Shown: positions 14,072 to 22,481, counted from the first letter of the stretch. The stretch is DNA of 27,844 nt from Bacilli bacterium (GCA_016302505.1 JAEDNL010000013.1:1-27844); one strand, 5' to 3'. The notes: a model not told the origin generated them from the sequence alone. Translations and numbers: made by a program.

Positions 14072-15439
14072 GTGTTAAACAAAGCACTAGATTTACTTAG
14101 GACTTTGGGATGGGGAGTAGTTAATTTTATTTATTCTTTAATAGATAGTCTATTTGATATTTTAAAAGAAATAAATGCATTAGATATAGTAAATTCTGTA
14201 TCTGATGAATCAATGTTTAGAACACTTTATACTGGTATTATGGCAATAGCTATAACGGTATTAGGATTGTTTGCAGTATGGAATTTTGTTAAGAAAATAA
14301 TAGATACGGAAGATGAACATTCTGCACAGGATATAGTAAAAGAAATAATTAAATGTGGAATACTGGTATTAATGTCCACCTTTATGTTTGCTCAAAGTGC
14401 AAATTTATCAATTAGGATGAGTGGATATACAGCAACAGCATTTACTTCTAACGATATGTCATTGGGAGATAATATGTTAGTTCAATATATTTCATTTACG
14501 CCTCAATACAAAGTATCTGATGAGTTTGTAAATGAGGATTACACTAAGGCAGTAGCAAATGATAATTTTACAAATAAGAAAATGTATAATGATAAATTTA
14601 CTACAAATCATAGATGGATATTACCAGATCAAGAAGATTATAAATATTCTATAAATTGGATTATGGCAATAATAGTTGGAGGATTTTTCCTCTATGCATT
14701 ATTCTTTAGTGGTATGATGCTCGCAAGAAGACAAATAGAGTTTTTATTTATGTTTGTAGTATCACCAATTATATTTGCCTCAAGTGTTGGTAATAAGCAA
14801 AGAAGAGGAGCTGTAATAGAAACTCTTGTTTCTTTAATTTTACAAGCTGCAGTAATAATGTTGATAATTGGTTTAACTGCAATACTTATGAAATCAATAC
14901 AAGGAACAGTATTTTTTAAAGGTGCTCCTGTTAAAGATATGGTAATCAAATCAATTTTATATATTGGTTGTGCATCATTCTTATTAACTGGTTCTCAAAC
15001 AATAAATAAATTTATTAGTGGTAGCTTTTCAGCAGCTAGTGGTCGTGAACAAATTATGTCTTTAATGCATTTTGGTCAAGGAATGAAAACAGCTGGTGGA
15101 GTAGCTGCAGTAGGAGCAATAGGAGTAGGAAAAATTGGAGCTGGTACTGTTTCATCAGCAGCTGGTCATTTAGGTGGAAACAAATTTGTTGAAGGTGTAG
15201 GTAAAACTATTCAAAACTTTGGTAAAAATGTTGCTAGTTCAAGTCCAGCAGGAAGTGGAAGAAATAGAGTTGGTAATACAATTTCCAAATTTGGTAATAG
15301 AATGCAAACTAAGACACCATCAAGTTTTGGTAAGTCTTTAAGAACATCTGGATATAGAAATGTTGCCGATGCATTAAGTACGATGGATCCAACTAAAAAT
15401 ATTTATAGAAGAAGATATAATGGACAAAGGAGATTATAA
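14072..15439 (+). CDS. VirB6/TrbL-like polytopic membrane channel protein
   Basis: A 455-aa protein starting at a GTG with GAGAGGTGA upstream. At least six hydrophobic segments are visible, at about 50-72, 88-106, 192-218, 222-241, 251-271 and 290-309, with an extracellular-type loop of about 85 residues between the second and third. The C-terminal 130 residues are cytoplasmic, Gly/Ser/Arg-rich and disordered. This matches VirB6/TrbL inner-membrane channel proteins of conjugation systems. It follows the VirB2-like gene by 16 nt and precedes the VirB3/PrgI-like gene by 2 nt. The family call rests on topology and gene order, not on a sequence motif. Confidence 0.75.
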   Translation: MLNKALDLLRTLGWGVVNFIYSLIDSLFDILKEINALDIVNSVSDESMFRTLYTGIMAIAITVLGLFAVWNFVKKIIDTEDEHSAQDIVKEIIKCGILVLMSTFMFAQSANLSIRMSGYTATAFTSNDMSLGDNMLVQYISFTPQYKVSDEFVNEDYTKAVANDNFTNKKMYNDKFTTNHRWILPDQEDYKYSINWIMAIIVGGFFLYALFFSGMMLARRQIEFLFMFVVSPIIFASSVGNKQRRGAVIETLVSLILQAAVIMLIIGLTAILMKSIQGTVFFKGAPVKDMVIKSILYIGCASFLLTGSQTINKFISGSFSAASGREQIMSLMHFGQGMKTAGGVAAVGAIGVGKIGAGTVSSAAGHLGGNKFVEGVGKTIQNFGKNVASSSPAGSGRNRVGNTISKFGNRMQTKTPSSFGKSLRTSGYRNVADALSTMDPTKNIYRRRYNGQRRL

Positions 15440-15441
15440 AT

Positions 15442-15708
15442 ATGTATATAACAGTTAAAAGTTTAAAAAAGACTTTAGGTAAATATATAGAATTAACAGA
15501 CTTATATATTGGTTTACCAAGTTTAATATTATTTATAGTATTATTTTCTATACCACCAACCAGAATGATGTCATTAATGTTCTTAGCAGTAATGATATTT
15601 TTATTAGTACCTATTAATTTATCTAAAAAGAACAGAATGTATAAGGTAATGTTCTTAGTATTTAAATATATTTTTAAAGGAAAAGAATATATTTATAAAA
15701 AAAATTAA
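15442..15708 (+). CDS. PrgI/VirB3-like membrane protein
   Basis: An 88-aa protein with two adjacent hydrophobic helices (about 24-40 and 46-60, around IPPTRMMSLMF) and a basic C-terminus. The size and the position directly between VirB6- and VirB4-like genes match PrgI/VirB3, which helps recruit VirB4 to the channel. After it the operon is interrupted by 185 bp of non-coding AT-rich sequence with a new promoter. Confidence 0.7.
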   Translation: MYITVKSLKKTLGKYIELTDLYIGLPSLILFIVLFSIPPTRMMSLMFLAVMIFLLVPINLSKKNRMYKVMFLVFKYIFKGKEYIYKKN

Positions 15709-15840
15709 AAAATACTAAATTTTGTTTTTTGATTGTTGAAAATCGTTAAAAATTTAAAATTTGATATGTTTTAACATAAAAAGTAATCAGAAATCTAATT
15801 TTTGACTAAGTTTTTATAACGAAAATTAAAAATTGGTCAT

Positions 15841-15869
15841 TTGATTATATTTTTAATATACATTATATT
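15841..15869 (+). promoter_or_regulatory. Promoter of the SSB-like/VirB4 segment
   Basis: TTGATT and TATATT spaced by 17 bp, about 25 nt before the SSB-like start. The 130 bp before it are AT-rich and contain only short imperfect inverted repeats; I see no terminator or small gene there. Confidence 0.5.
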
Positions 15870-15893
15870 ACTCACTCGAAAGGAGGAAATATA

Positions 15894-16187
15894 ATGGCTT
15901 ATCAAGTTCAATGTCATAATGATGTTACTATGATTGGTAGATTATGTAGACCGGCATATAAAACACAAATCAACAATCAAAAAGCATTAAAGTTATGTTT
16001 AGCTGTTCCTAATGATGAAAACTATGAATTAAATCCAAATTATATTAATGCATATTTATATACAAATGATTTAAATATGTTTAGAGGTAAGGTTGGTATA
16101 CCATTAGCATTTAATGGTCATATAGAAAGTAAACATGGCTTTAGAATCATAATTGATGTATTAAGTATTATTAAAGAGGCTAAATAA
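15894..16187 (+). CDS. SSB-like OB-fold protein, third copy
   Basis: A 97-aa protein with AAAGGAGG upstream. NDVTMIGRLCRPAYKT matches the SSB opening, KALKLCLAVPN matches its second strand, and INAYLYTND and IPLAFNGHIE follow in SSB order. There is no acidic C-terminal tail, so it is a minimal OB-fold. Its position inside the type IV secretion operon, just before VirB4, suggests a role tied to transfer. It is the most divergent of three SSB-like proteins, and OB-fold function other than single-strand binding remains possible. Confidence 0.6.
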   Translation: MAYQVQCHNDVTMIGRLCRPAYKTQINNQKALKLCLAVPNDENYELNPNYINAYLYTNDLNMFRGKVGIPLAFNGHIESKHGFRIIIDVLSIIKEAK

Positions 16188-16198
16188 GCTTCTTTTTT
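16174..16198 (+). terminator. Weak terminator between SSB-like and VirB4 genes
   Basis: AAGAGGCT, loop AAATA, AGCTTCTT with one G-U pair, then Ts. It is probably partial, since the VirB4 gene follows at 57 nt without a clear new promoter. Two copies of CTGTAATAAA lie in tandem at 16200-16219. Confidence 0.5.
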
Positions 16199-16243
16199 AC
16201 TGTAATAAAACTGTAATAAATATATAAAGAAGGTGTAATAAAT

Positions 16244-18697
16244 TTGAGTAAATTAACAAAAGAAGAAAAGATATTAAAGTCTTTAGAAAAAGCACATGAA
16301 AAAAATAAAACGAAATATATTAATAAATCTCAGATGAGGAAAAAGATTAAAAATTCTCAGATACTTTCAAATATAAAAGAAGTTGGAGAAGATGGATTAA
16401 TATATTTAAAATCTGGAGAAGTTGCTTCTTTAATGGAAATTAGTGCAGTTGATTTGTCACTCACTAGTAAACAAGAAAAGAGTAATTTCTTTTTTACTTT
16501 AAAATCTCTTTATCAGATTAAAGGATTAAATCTTAAATGTTATAAACTGGATGATAAAATAAATCTTAATAATAATAAGATTCATTTAGAAGAATTAATT
16601 AATAAGTATGATAAAGATGAATATAGAAAAGAATTATTAAATACAAATAAAGATTTAATAAATTATTTAGAAGAAAATGATTTTACTGTATCAAGTATTT
16701 ATTATTGGGTAGTAATTGCTAAAACAGTAGAAGAATTAGAAAAGATAATTGATGAGGTTGAAGAAATTTTAAATGATATTCAACCAAGAATTAATGTAGA
16801 GATAATTCAAAATAAATTACAAGTATTTAAATTTATTAGTAATTTATATTTAAATAAAAACTCATTAGATCAATTAGTATGGAGTAGTTTAGCAGAATTA
16901 TCTTTACCAATGAACGTAACAGAACATCCTAGTTTAATTAAATTTGATGAAACTGAATTTCAGTTGTGTACTATAAAAAGTATTCCACCATTTATTGATG
17001 AATTATTTTTTGAAAAAGTATTTAATGTACCAAATGTAAGAGCTTGTATTTCAATTAAAGATACAATATCACAAGAAGAATTAATTAGATGGGTTAATAA
17101 TCAATATCAATTTTTATTAACTGATAGAAATACTACAAAGAAGCTAAGTGATGCTACAGAACTTGATAGACAGGAAGAAAACTTCCAAGTCCTTATGCAA
17201 GAAATAAAAAATGGAGATGAAAAAATAAAAGAAGTTTCATTAATACTTGTTGTAACTGGTGATAAAAAAGAAAGAGAAGAAACAATAAGAGAATTAAAGA
17301 AACTTGTAGATCCATATCAAATTAAATTAGATGTTCCTAGATTAAGACAATTAGAAACATGGCAATCATATGATATAAATACGAAGACATTAGAAGATTA
17401 TTCTGTATATCTTCCAACAATGACTATGGCTGCAGGCTTTCCGTTTACTGAAACATATTTTAATGATTCACAGGGGTATATGTTAGGAGTTGATACTCAT
17501 ACATCATTACCAATATTTTATGATCCATTTACTTTAAATAATTCTAGAACTAGTCATAATTTAGCAATTATTTCATCAACTGGTGGAGGTAAATCTTTTA
17601 CCATGAAAAAGATGATTGTTAATGAATTTTCTAGAGGAACTAAAGTGTTTATATTTGATGCTGAAAATGAATATAAAAAGTTGGTTCATAAAAATGGTGG
17701 AGAATATATTGATATGTATTCAAAAAAAGGTGGAATAATAAATCCACTTCAAATAAGATTTATAGCTGGTGATGAAGATGATCAAGATACTAAAGAAACA
17801 GATTGCCCTTTAGCAAAACATTTAGGATTCTTAGAAGCATTCTTTAAATCAGCATTTGAAGATATAACTGAAAAAGAATTAGTAATGTTACTTGCTGTAG
17901 TTGAAAAGTTATATAACAAGAAAGGTATTTATAAAAATACTTCAATTAATACACTACAAAGTTTAAAACCGGAAGATTATCCGATATTCACTGATCTATA
18001 TAACTTCTTACCAGAATATTCTAAAGGGTTAACTAGTAATGAAAAGAAAAAGTTAATAGAACAATTAGATATATTATTATCTAGATTTTTAACTGGTACT
18101 GATAGTTATTTATTTGATGGTTATACAAATATTAATCTTGATAACGATTTAATTGCTTTTAACTTACAAGAATTATTATATTCAGAAAATCAAAGATTAA
18201 TTAATACTCAAACATTAAACTTATTAACTTACTTAAATAATAGTATTGTTGCTAATAAGATTAATAACGATAAAGTTAAGTTAGAAGATAGAAAACATGT
18301 AATAATAGTTGCAGATGAATTTCATTTATTTATTGATGAAAATAATTTTGAAGTATTAAGAAACTTTGGTCAATTAGCAAGAAGAATTAGAAAGTATTCA
18401 GGATCGCTTATAGTTGCTACTCAATCTATAAAAGACTTTGTAGGAAGCAATCAAATACTAAGACATTCAACAGCTATATTTAATAACTGTCAATATCAAA
18501 TGATAGGAATGTTAAAAGAAGATGATCTAAAAGCATATTTAGATTTATTTAAACAGAATCCTTTAACTGACACTCAAAAATCGTTTCTATTAACATCAAA
18601 AAGAGGAGAGTTTTTATTAAATATAGATTCAAAAACAAGATTAAGAGTAAAGGTAGAGGCAACAGAAATTGAAAGAGAAATGATGGGGGAAAATTGA
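16244..18697 (+). CDS. VirB4-like conjugation ATPase
   Basis: An 817-aa protein starting at TTG, with GAAGGTG upstream. The Walker A motif STGGGKSFTM lies near residue 445 and the Walker B VIIVADEFHLF near 688, with RRIRKYSGSLIVATQS after it, all in the arrangement of VirB4/TraC/TcpF-type ATPases. The N-terminal 400 residues are the membrane-facing domain seen in Gram-positive VirB4 proteins. It powers assembly and substrate transfer through the channel at the inner face of the membrane. Its TGA stop overlaps the next ATG. Gene order and motifs make this one of the firmest calls in the window. Confidence 0.93.
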   Translation: MSKLTKEEKILKSLEKAHEKNKTKYINKSQMRKKIKNSQILSNIKEVGEDGLIYLKSGEVASLMEISAVDLSLTSKQEKSNFFFTLKSLYQIKGLNLKCYKLDDKINLNNNKIHLEELINKYDKDEYRKELLNTNKDLINYLEENDFTVSSIYYWVVIAKTVEELEKIIDEVEEILNDIQPRINVEIIQNKLQVFKFISNLYLNKNSLDQLVWSSLAELSLPMNVTEHPSLIKFDETEFQLCTIKSIPPFIDELFFEKVFNVPNVRACISIKDTISQEELIRWVNNQYQFLLTDRNTTKKLSDATELDRQEENFQVLMQEIKNGDEKIKEVSLILVVTGDKKEREETIRELKKLVDPYQIKLDVPRLRQLETWQSYDINTKTLEDYSVYLPTMTMAAGFPFTETYFNDSQGYMLGVDTHTSLPIFYDPFTLNNSRTSHNLAIISSTGGGKSFTMKKMIVNEFSRGTKVFIFDAENEYKKLVHKNGGEYIDMYSKKGGIINPLQIRFIAGDEDDQDTKETDCPLAKHLGFLEAFFKSAFEDITEKELVMLLAVVEKLYNKKGIYKNTSINTLQSLKPEDYPIFTDLYNFLPEYSKGLTSNEKKKLIEQLDILLSRFLTGTDSYLFDGYTNINLDNDLIAFNLQELLYSENQRLINTQTLNLLTYLNNSIVANKINNDKVKLEDRKHVIIVADEFHLFIDENNFEVLRNFGQLARRIRKYSGSLIVATQSIKDFVGSNQILRHSTAIFNNCQYQMIGMLKEDDLKAYLDLFKQNPLTDTQKSFLLTSKRGEFLLNIDSKTRLRVKVEATEIEREMMGEN

Positions 18698-19152
18698 TGA
18701 ACGAATATATTAAAAATAAAATGAATGAATTGTCGAATTTTGTCAAAGATAGTACAGAACATCAAAATAAAGAATTACAATATGTTTTATATTCAGATGA
18801 TAATAAATATAGAATCTTATTTAGTGATAATAATGAAGAAGCTATTGAGTTTTCTCATTTAAATAATGATTATGATTATGTGCCAGAATGGGATTATAAT
18901 TTTGATTATTATATTTATGATTATTTAGATAATGATTATAAAATAGGATTTATGAAAGATGATGTACATTACAGTTTATGGAATTCAATTAGTGAATTAT
19001 GGCCTAATGATATTGATTGCGTAGATGGGGTTAAATATTATATAAAATACTGTAATGAAAATGGAATAAATAAAGAGTATTTAGATAAAGCTACAGGATT
19101 TGATACACCAGATATTATGCCAATGTTTAAAGATAAAGAAATCAAAATTTAA
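18697..19152 (+). CDS. Hypothetical acidic protein, 151 aa
   Basis: The ATG at 18697 overlaps the VirB4 stop by one base and has GGGGGAAAA upstream, so it is translationally coupled to VirB4. The protein is soluble and very rich in Asp, Asn and Tyr, with a segment NFDYYIYDYLDNDYK in the middle. It has no signal peptide or known motif. I do not recognise it. Coupling to virB4 suggests a function in transfer, such as a cytoplasmic accessory or regulator. Confidence 0.7.
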   Translation: MNEYIKNKMNELSNFVKDSTEHQNKELQYVLYSDDNKYRILFSDNNEEAIEFSHLNNDYDYVPEWDYNFDYYIYDYLDNDYKIGFMKDDVHYSLWNSISELWPNDIDCVDGVKYYIKYCNENGINKEYLDKATGFDTPDIMPMFKDKEIKI

Positions 19153-19186
19153 GCACTTAGATGGCTGAAAATGTCGAATTATAGTG

Positions 19187-19192
19187 TATAAT
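19187..19192 (+). promoter_or_regulatory. Possible -10 before the 65-aa gene
   Basis: TATAAT lies 17 nt before the start codon of the small gene, which would give a very short leader. There is no convincing -35 box and the extended TG is in the wrong register, so it is weak support for a promoter. Confidence 0.3.
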
Positions 19193-19208
19193 AATTATAG
19201 GTGATAAA

Positions 19209-19406
19209 ATGCAAGATATAATAAATGATTATTGTAAGAATATTATTCAACCAATTGAAGATGAACGTAATAAACTTATGAAAAAGATTTATAGCAAAAA
19301 TATATTTAGTATTTTATATAAAAAACAATATAAAGAGTTATTAAAAAAATATGATGACTTATGGTATAAATCATTATTAACTTTAGAAAAGATGTTAGAA
19401 AACTAA
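19209..19406 (+). CDS. Small basic helical protein, 65 aa
   Basis: AGGTGA precedes the ATG. The peptide (MQDIINDYCKN at its start) is Lys-rich and helical, without membrane segment, and has the heptad-like charge pattern of a short coiled coil. A strong terminator overlaps its stop. It lies between the VirB4-coupled gene and the wall hydrolase. I recognise no family. Confidence 0.6.
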   Translation: MQDIINDYCKNIIQPIEDERNKLMKKIYSKNIFSILYKKQYKELLKKYDDLWYKSLLTLEKMLEN

Positions 19407-19417
19407 TATCTTTTTTT
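19387..19417 (+). terminator. Terminator after the 65-aa gene
   Basis: AAAAGATGTTAG, loop AAAA, CTAATATCTTTT, then Ts; a 12-bp stem with one G-U pair. It lies 3 nt before the ribosome binding site of the wall hydrolase gene. Confidence 0.8.
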
Positions 19418-19422
19418 GTGAG

Positions 19423-20445
19423 GTGATTTTTATAGGTGATGATTTAAAGAAAAAAATAATAAAAAAAATAATACTTATTTTAGGACCAACAGGAATATTA
19501 ATCATTGTTGGTCTTTTTGTATTAGTAGCATGTTTATTTACATTTAATTTTTTTGGAACAACAGTAACAGATGGATATATAGAAGGTAATGCAGAATATG
19601 CTGAAAGATATATTTCTGTTGTTAGAAAGAATGTTAAAGAAGGTAAAGGTTATGTTTCGTTATCAAGAATATTATATTTTTATTTAGCTAATGATAAGTT
19701 AACTTTTGATGAAATTTATACAGATAATTTAGATCCAGAACTAAAACAAGAACGAACAATTACTGATGTTTGTTCCAGAGAAAAATATAAAAAATTATAT
19801 GTTTGCTCAGCAAAAGAAATTGCTAATTCTGGTCAAATAGATACTATTCAAAATAAGCCATTAGTATTACCAATAGATAGTAGTAAATTTACAATAACAA
19901 GTTATTTTAAAGAAGAACGTGTTATTTATGGAAAAGCAAATGTTCATAGTGCATGGGATTTTGCAGCTGGAGCGCAAACTGAAGTTAAGTCAGCTTGTGC
20001 TGGTAAAGTTGTAACTGTATCTTTTCCATATTCTAGTAATACACCGAATCCAAATGATGGTGCAGGAGGTAATCATATAAAAGTTCAATGTGAAGGCGAA
20101 GATGATTTATCAATTTTATATGCTCATTTATTTCCTAATAGTTCTAAAGTTAAAGTAGGAGATATAGTAACACAAGGACAGATTTTAGCCGGAGTTGGAA
20201 CAACAGGAAATTCAACTGGGAACCATTTACATTTTCAAGTTAGTAGAGATGGAAATGTTGTTGATGCAATGAGCTTAGTTGATTTTAGTGGAGGTAAATC
20301 ATATAGTTCACCAACAATAAATAATAATATTCCTAATGTAGGAGGATATACTAATAGAGCTGACTGTTATGCTCATTGGAATGATACTATAAGAAGACCG
20401 GTTAATGGCGTAATTGTTGATGAATGTGCTAGTTTACCATATTAA
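19423..20445 (+). CDS. Membrane-anchored M23 peptidase, VirB1-like wall hydrolase
   Basis: About 340 aa. An N-terminal anchor (about 15-42) leads to a 110-residue linker region with two cysteines, then an M23/LytM zinc peptidase domain: HSAWD (His175, Asp179), the YAHL His near 235, and NHLHFQV (His268, His270). About 45 residues with a WNDTIRRP segment follow. It should cut peptidoglycan to let the transfer channel through the wall, the job done by VirB1/CwlT-type enzymes, although a glycosidase domain is not present. The start is unusual: GTG at 19423 is inside the ribosome binding site GAGGTGA, and at the ideal distance stands ATA (19432), not ATG. So the coordinate may be 19432, with a rare initiator or a mutated ATG. 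Confidence 0.85.
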   Translation: MIFIGDDLKKKIIKKIILILGPTGILIIVGLFVLVACLFTFNFFGTTVTDGYIEGNAEYAERYISVVRKNVKEGKGYVSLSRILYFYLANDKLTFDEIYTDNLDPELKQERTITDVCSREKYKKLYVCSAKEIANSGQIDTIQNKPLVLPIDSSKFTITSYFKEERVIYGKANVHSAWDFAAGAQTEVKSACAGKVVTVSFPYSSNTPNPNDGAGGNHIKVQCEGEDDLSILYAHLFPNSSKVKVGDIVTQGQILAGVGTTGNSTGNHLHFQVSRDGNVVDAMSLVDFSGGKSYSSPTINNNIPNVGGYTNRADCYAHWNDTIRRPVNGVIVDECASLPY

Positions 20446-20448
20446 AAG

Positions 20449-20485
20449 AGTGGGATATTTTTAAAAGTTAAAATCCCACTTTTTT
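20449..20485 (+). terminator. Terminator after the wall hydrolase gene
   Basis: AGTGGGAT and ATCCCACT, with additional TTTT/AAAA pairing inside, followed by six Ts. It isolates the oriT region from the upstream operon. Confidence 0.8.
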
Positions 20486-20511
20486 CTTTGATTTTTAAAA
20501 ATGGGATATCA

Positions 20512-20690
20512 AAAACCATTATAAAATAAGGGATTGCTAGTAAAAATCGAAGATTTTGGGATAATTTTGCAAGTGCAAAATAAGATTTGTGCATCCACTT
20601 TTGGCTTAAAATAAGGCTAAAAGTGGTATCAATGCACAAACGTCTTATCCTGATAAAAAAATAACATATAAAAATATGTCATTTTGGGAT
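20512..20690 (+). other. oriT: Origin of transfer (oriT) with RP4-type nick core
   Basis: Non-coding and packed with symmetry. The large arm pair TTTGTGCAT (20586-20594) / ATGCACAAA (20632-20640) encloses an inner pair CCACTTTT (20595-20602) / AAAAGTGG (20619-20626). Twelve bases after it stands TATCCTG followed by A, predicting a nick between 20652 and 20653; the MOBP consensus is YATCCTG. Further perfect pairs are ATTTTGC/GCAAAAT (20564-20581), AAAATC/GATTTT (20543-20557) and ACATAT/ATATGT (20664-20679). GGGATA repeats lie at about 20453, 20513, 20558 and 20685. The MOBP relaxase gene and two RHH genes follow directly. The nick position is a prediction from the consensus. Confidence 0.85.
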
Positions 20691-20709
20691 ATTAGAAATA
20701 GGAGGAATT

Positions 20710-20865
20710 ATGTTTAAAAGATTTAATTTAAGTATGCCATATTATAATTATCAATTATTAAAAGCAATGAAAGATTATTTAGGATATGAGTCTATGACAG
20801 CATTAATAAACGAGTTAATTGAAATAGGATATTTAGAAAAACAAAAGACTTTAAGAGGAAAATAA
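20710..20865 (+). CDS. Small ribbon-helix-helix protein, 51 aa
   Basis: ATG at 20710 with AGGAGG upstream. KRFNLSMPYYNYQLL gives the beta-ribbon and first helix, and YESMTALINELIEIGYL the second helix of a CopG/Arc-type ribbon-helix-helix fold. At 51 aa it is about the smallest such protein. It lies directly downstream of oriT, and the next gene is another RHH protein one base away. It probably binds repeats in oriT, either as a relaxosome accessory factor or as a repressor of the mobilisation operon. Confidence 0.65.
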   Translation: MFKRFNLSMPYYNYQLLKAMKDYLGYESMTALINELIEIGYLEKQKTLRGK

Positions 20866-20866
20866 A

Positions 20867-21187
20867 ATGTCTGTTTATAAAGAATTACATACTAGATTAG
20901 AGTATGAAATGTATAAGGAAATAGAATCAAGAGCAAAGAAGAAAAATGTTACAGTTAATAAAGAAATAAATGATTTAATTTCTTATAGTTTGGATATAGA
21001 AAATATACTAAGTAAATTTGATTTGATTTTTAAATTGATTAATAAGGAATATAGTAATAGTAGATATATTAAAAAATTATTAGAACAATTATATGCGGAT
21101 ATAATTACTGATCCAAGTGATGTTAAAAATAGTGAAGCTTTACAAAAATTTAAAGATAACTTAAAAGGTGATAAGTTAATTGAGTAG
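20867..21187 (+). CDS. MobC-like RHH relaxosome accessory protein
   Basis: A 106-aa protein; AGAGGAAAA precedes the ATG. Residues 4-45 (VYKELHTRLEYEMYKEIESR and VTVNKEINDLISYSL) have ribbon-helix-helix shape, followed by a helical C-terminal half that may form a dimer or contact the relaxase. It overlaps the relaxase start by 8 nt, so the two are coupled. In MOBP systems the gene before the relaxase often codes for a small oriT-binding protein of this kind, which bends or opens the DNA for nicking. Family membership is inferred from position and fold. Confidence 0.7.
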   Translation: MSVYKELHTRLEYEMYKEIESRAKKKNVTVNKEINDLISYSLDIENILSKFDLIFKLINKEYSNSRYIKKLLEQLYADIITDPSDVKNSEALQKFKDNLKGDKLIE

Positions 21188-22481
21188 TCCAAAGATTGTA
21201 GTAAGAACTGGATATAAGTTATCACTTAACAATCATGATAGATCAGAGTTATATAATTCGAGAGATAAAAAATATGTTGATGGAATTTTAGATTATTATA
21301 AAGAGGATAAAAAGAGAGTTATAAACATGATCGATTATTTTACTGGAAAGATTAACAAACATGAAGATATTAATTTGGTTTTAGAAGATGGTAGTCATGC
21401 TTCTGAAAAAGATATTGTTAATCGAAAAAAGTATATTAATAAACAATTTAATAATTCTAATGTTTGGCAAATGGTTTTATCTATAGATAAGAAATTTATT
21501 GATAAAAATATTTCATGGGATGATTTAGAAAAAAAGTTAGCAACTGAAATATTACCAACTTTTTTTAAAAGTATGGGATTTGTAGATGCTAAGAAAATGT
21601 GTTATGAATTTTCACTTCACACTAATACCAAGCATCCACATTTTCATATTTCGTTTATGGAAAAAGAACCGAATACTTATGAACGTAATAATAAAATAGC
21701 GTATAGAAGATTTGGTAAGATTCCTAAAAAGTCTATAAATGTTTTAAAGAGAGAAGTTATTAAAGTTGCAGAAAGAGAAAATATGTTTAGACCTTTAGCA
21801 ACAAATATAAATAAAGATATTGAAGATATTAGAAACTTATTTGATCCAGGTACTAAAAATTTTGTTTTATATGATAGAGATAATATATTTTTAGAAGAAA
21901 AAATATTGAAGTTGGGTAAATTATTGAATGAGAGAAATGTTTCATATAATAGCAAAATTAAATTTAATTCTATCAAAGATCAAGAAATTAAAGATTTAAC
22001 AAAAGAAGTTCGTGATGACTTATTTAGATTAAATAAAAAATTAAAAATATCAAAATCAAATTTTAATAATTCTATAAAGAACATGAACAGTTATTTTGAA
22101 GGATTAAATAAAAGGAATCATATTTCAGTAGAAGATGTTGATTTAACTTATACCAAAGGAAAAGAAAAATATTTAGATAATTTAATATTGAATTCTATTG
22201 TTAATCATGCAAGATATAAATATTCTAATTTTGAGAATAAAGTTATTGATAAAGATGATATTATTCAATCTATTATTTTAACTGAATATGAGAAAGATGA
22301 AGAATATGATAAAAAGGATATAGTTAAAAATAGTTTATCTAATGTTGGAATGAGTAAATATAAATTTCAACAACAAATATATAATGCAATAAGAAATATA
22401 GACAGAGAATTAAATCAAGCTTCTGAAGAATATGAAAGAATTATGAAACAAACTAAAAAAGAAAAAGTAAGGTGGTATTAA
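21180..22481 (+). CDS. mobP2: MOBP-family relaxase (MobP2-like)
   Basis: A 433-aa protein starting at TTG, AGGTGA upstream, overlapping the previous gene. The relaxase histidine motif is HTNTKHPHFHISF (His147, His152, His154, His156), which binds the metal ion. Tyr53 in NMIDYFTGK is the best candidate for the catalytic tyrosine. The layout, size and GYKL-type start match MobP2 relaxases of Gram-positive ICEs. The C-terminal half is helical and charged with no second domain. It nicks oriT, stays attached to the 5' end, and leads the strand into the channel. The nearby TATCCTG core is the substrate expected of MOBP enzymes. The VirD4 gene follows with a one-base overlap. Confidence 0.9.
   Translation: MSSPKIVVRTGYKLSLNNHDRSELYNSRDKKYVDGILDYYKEDKKRVINMIDYFTGKINKHEDINLVLEDGSHASEKDIVNRKKYINKQFNNSNVWQMVLSIDKKFIDKNISWDDLEKKLATEILPTFFKSMGFVDAKKMCYEFSLHTNTKHPHFHISFMEKEPNTYERNNKIAYRRFGKIPKKSINVLKREVIKVAERENMFRPLATNINKDIEDIRNLFDPGTKNFVLYDRDNIFLEEKILKLGKLLNERNVSYNSKIKFNSIKDQEIKDLTKEVRDDLFRLNKKLKISKSNFNNSIKNMNSYFEGLNKRNHISVEDVDLTYTKGKEKYLDNLILNSIVNHARYKYSNFENKVIDKDDIIQSIILTEYEKDEEYDKKDIVKNSLSNVGMSKYKFQQQIYNAIRNIDRELNQASEEYERIMKQTKKEKVRWY

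Noticed and set aside
16200..16219. Tandem CTGTAATAAA repeat before VirB4
   Set aside because: Only two short AT-rich copies without further structure; chance is likely.
19187..19208. A leaderless promoter for the 65-aa gene
   Set aside because: A -10 is present but no -35 or proper extended element, so it is kept only as a weak note and not as a finding.
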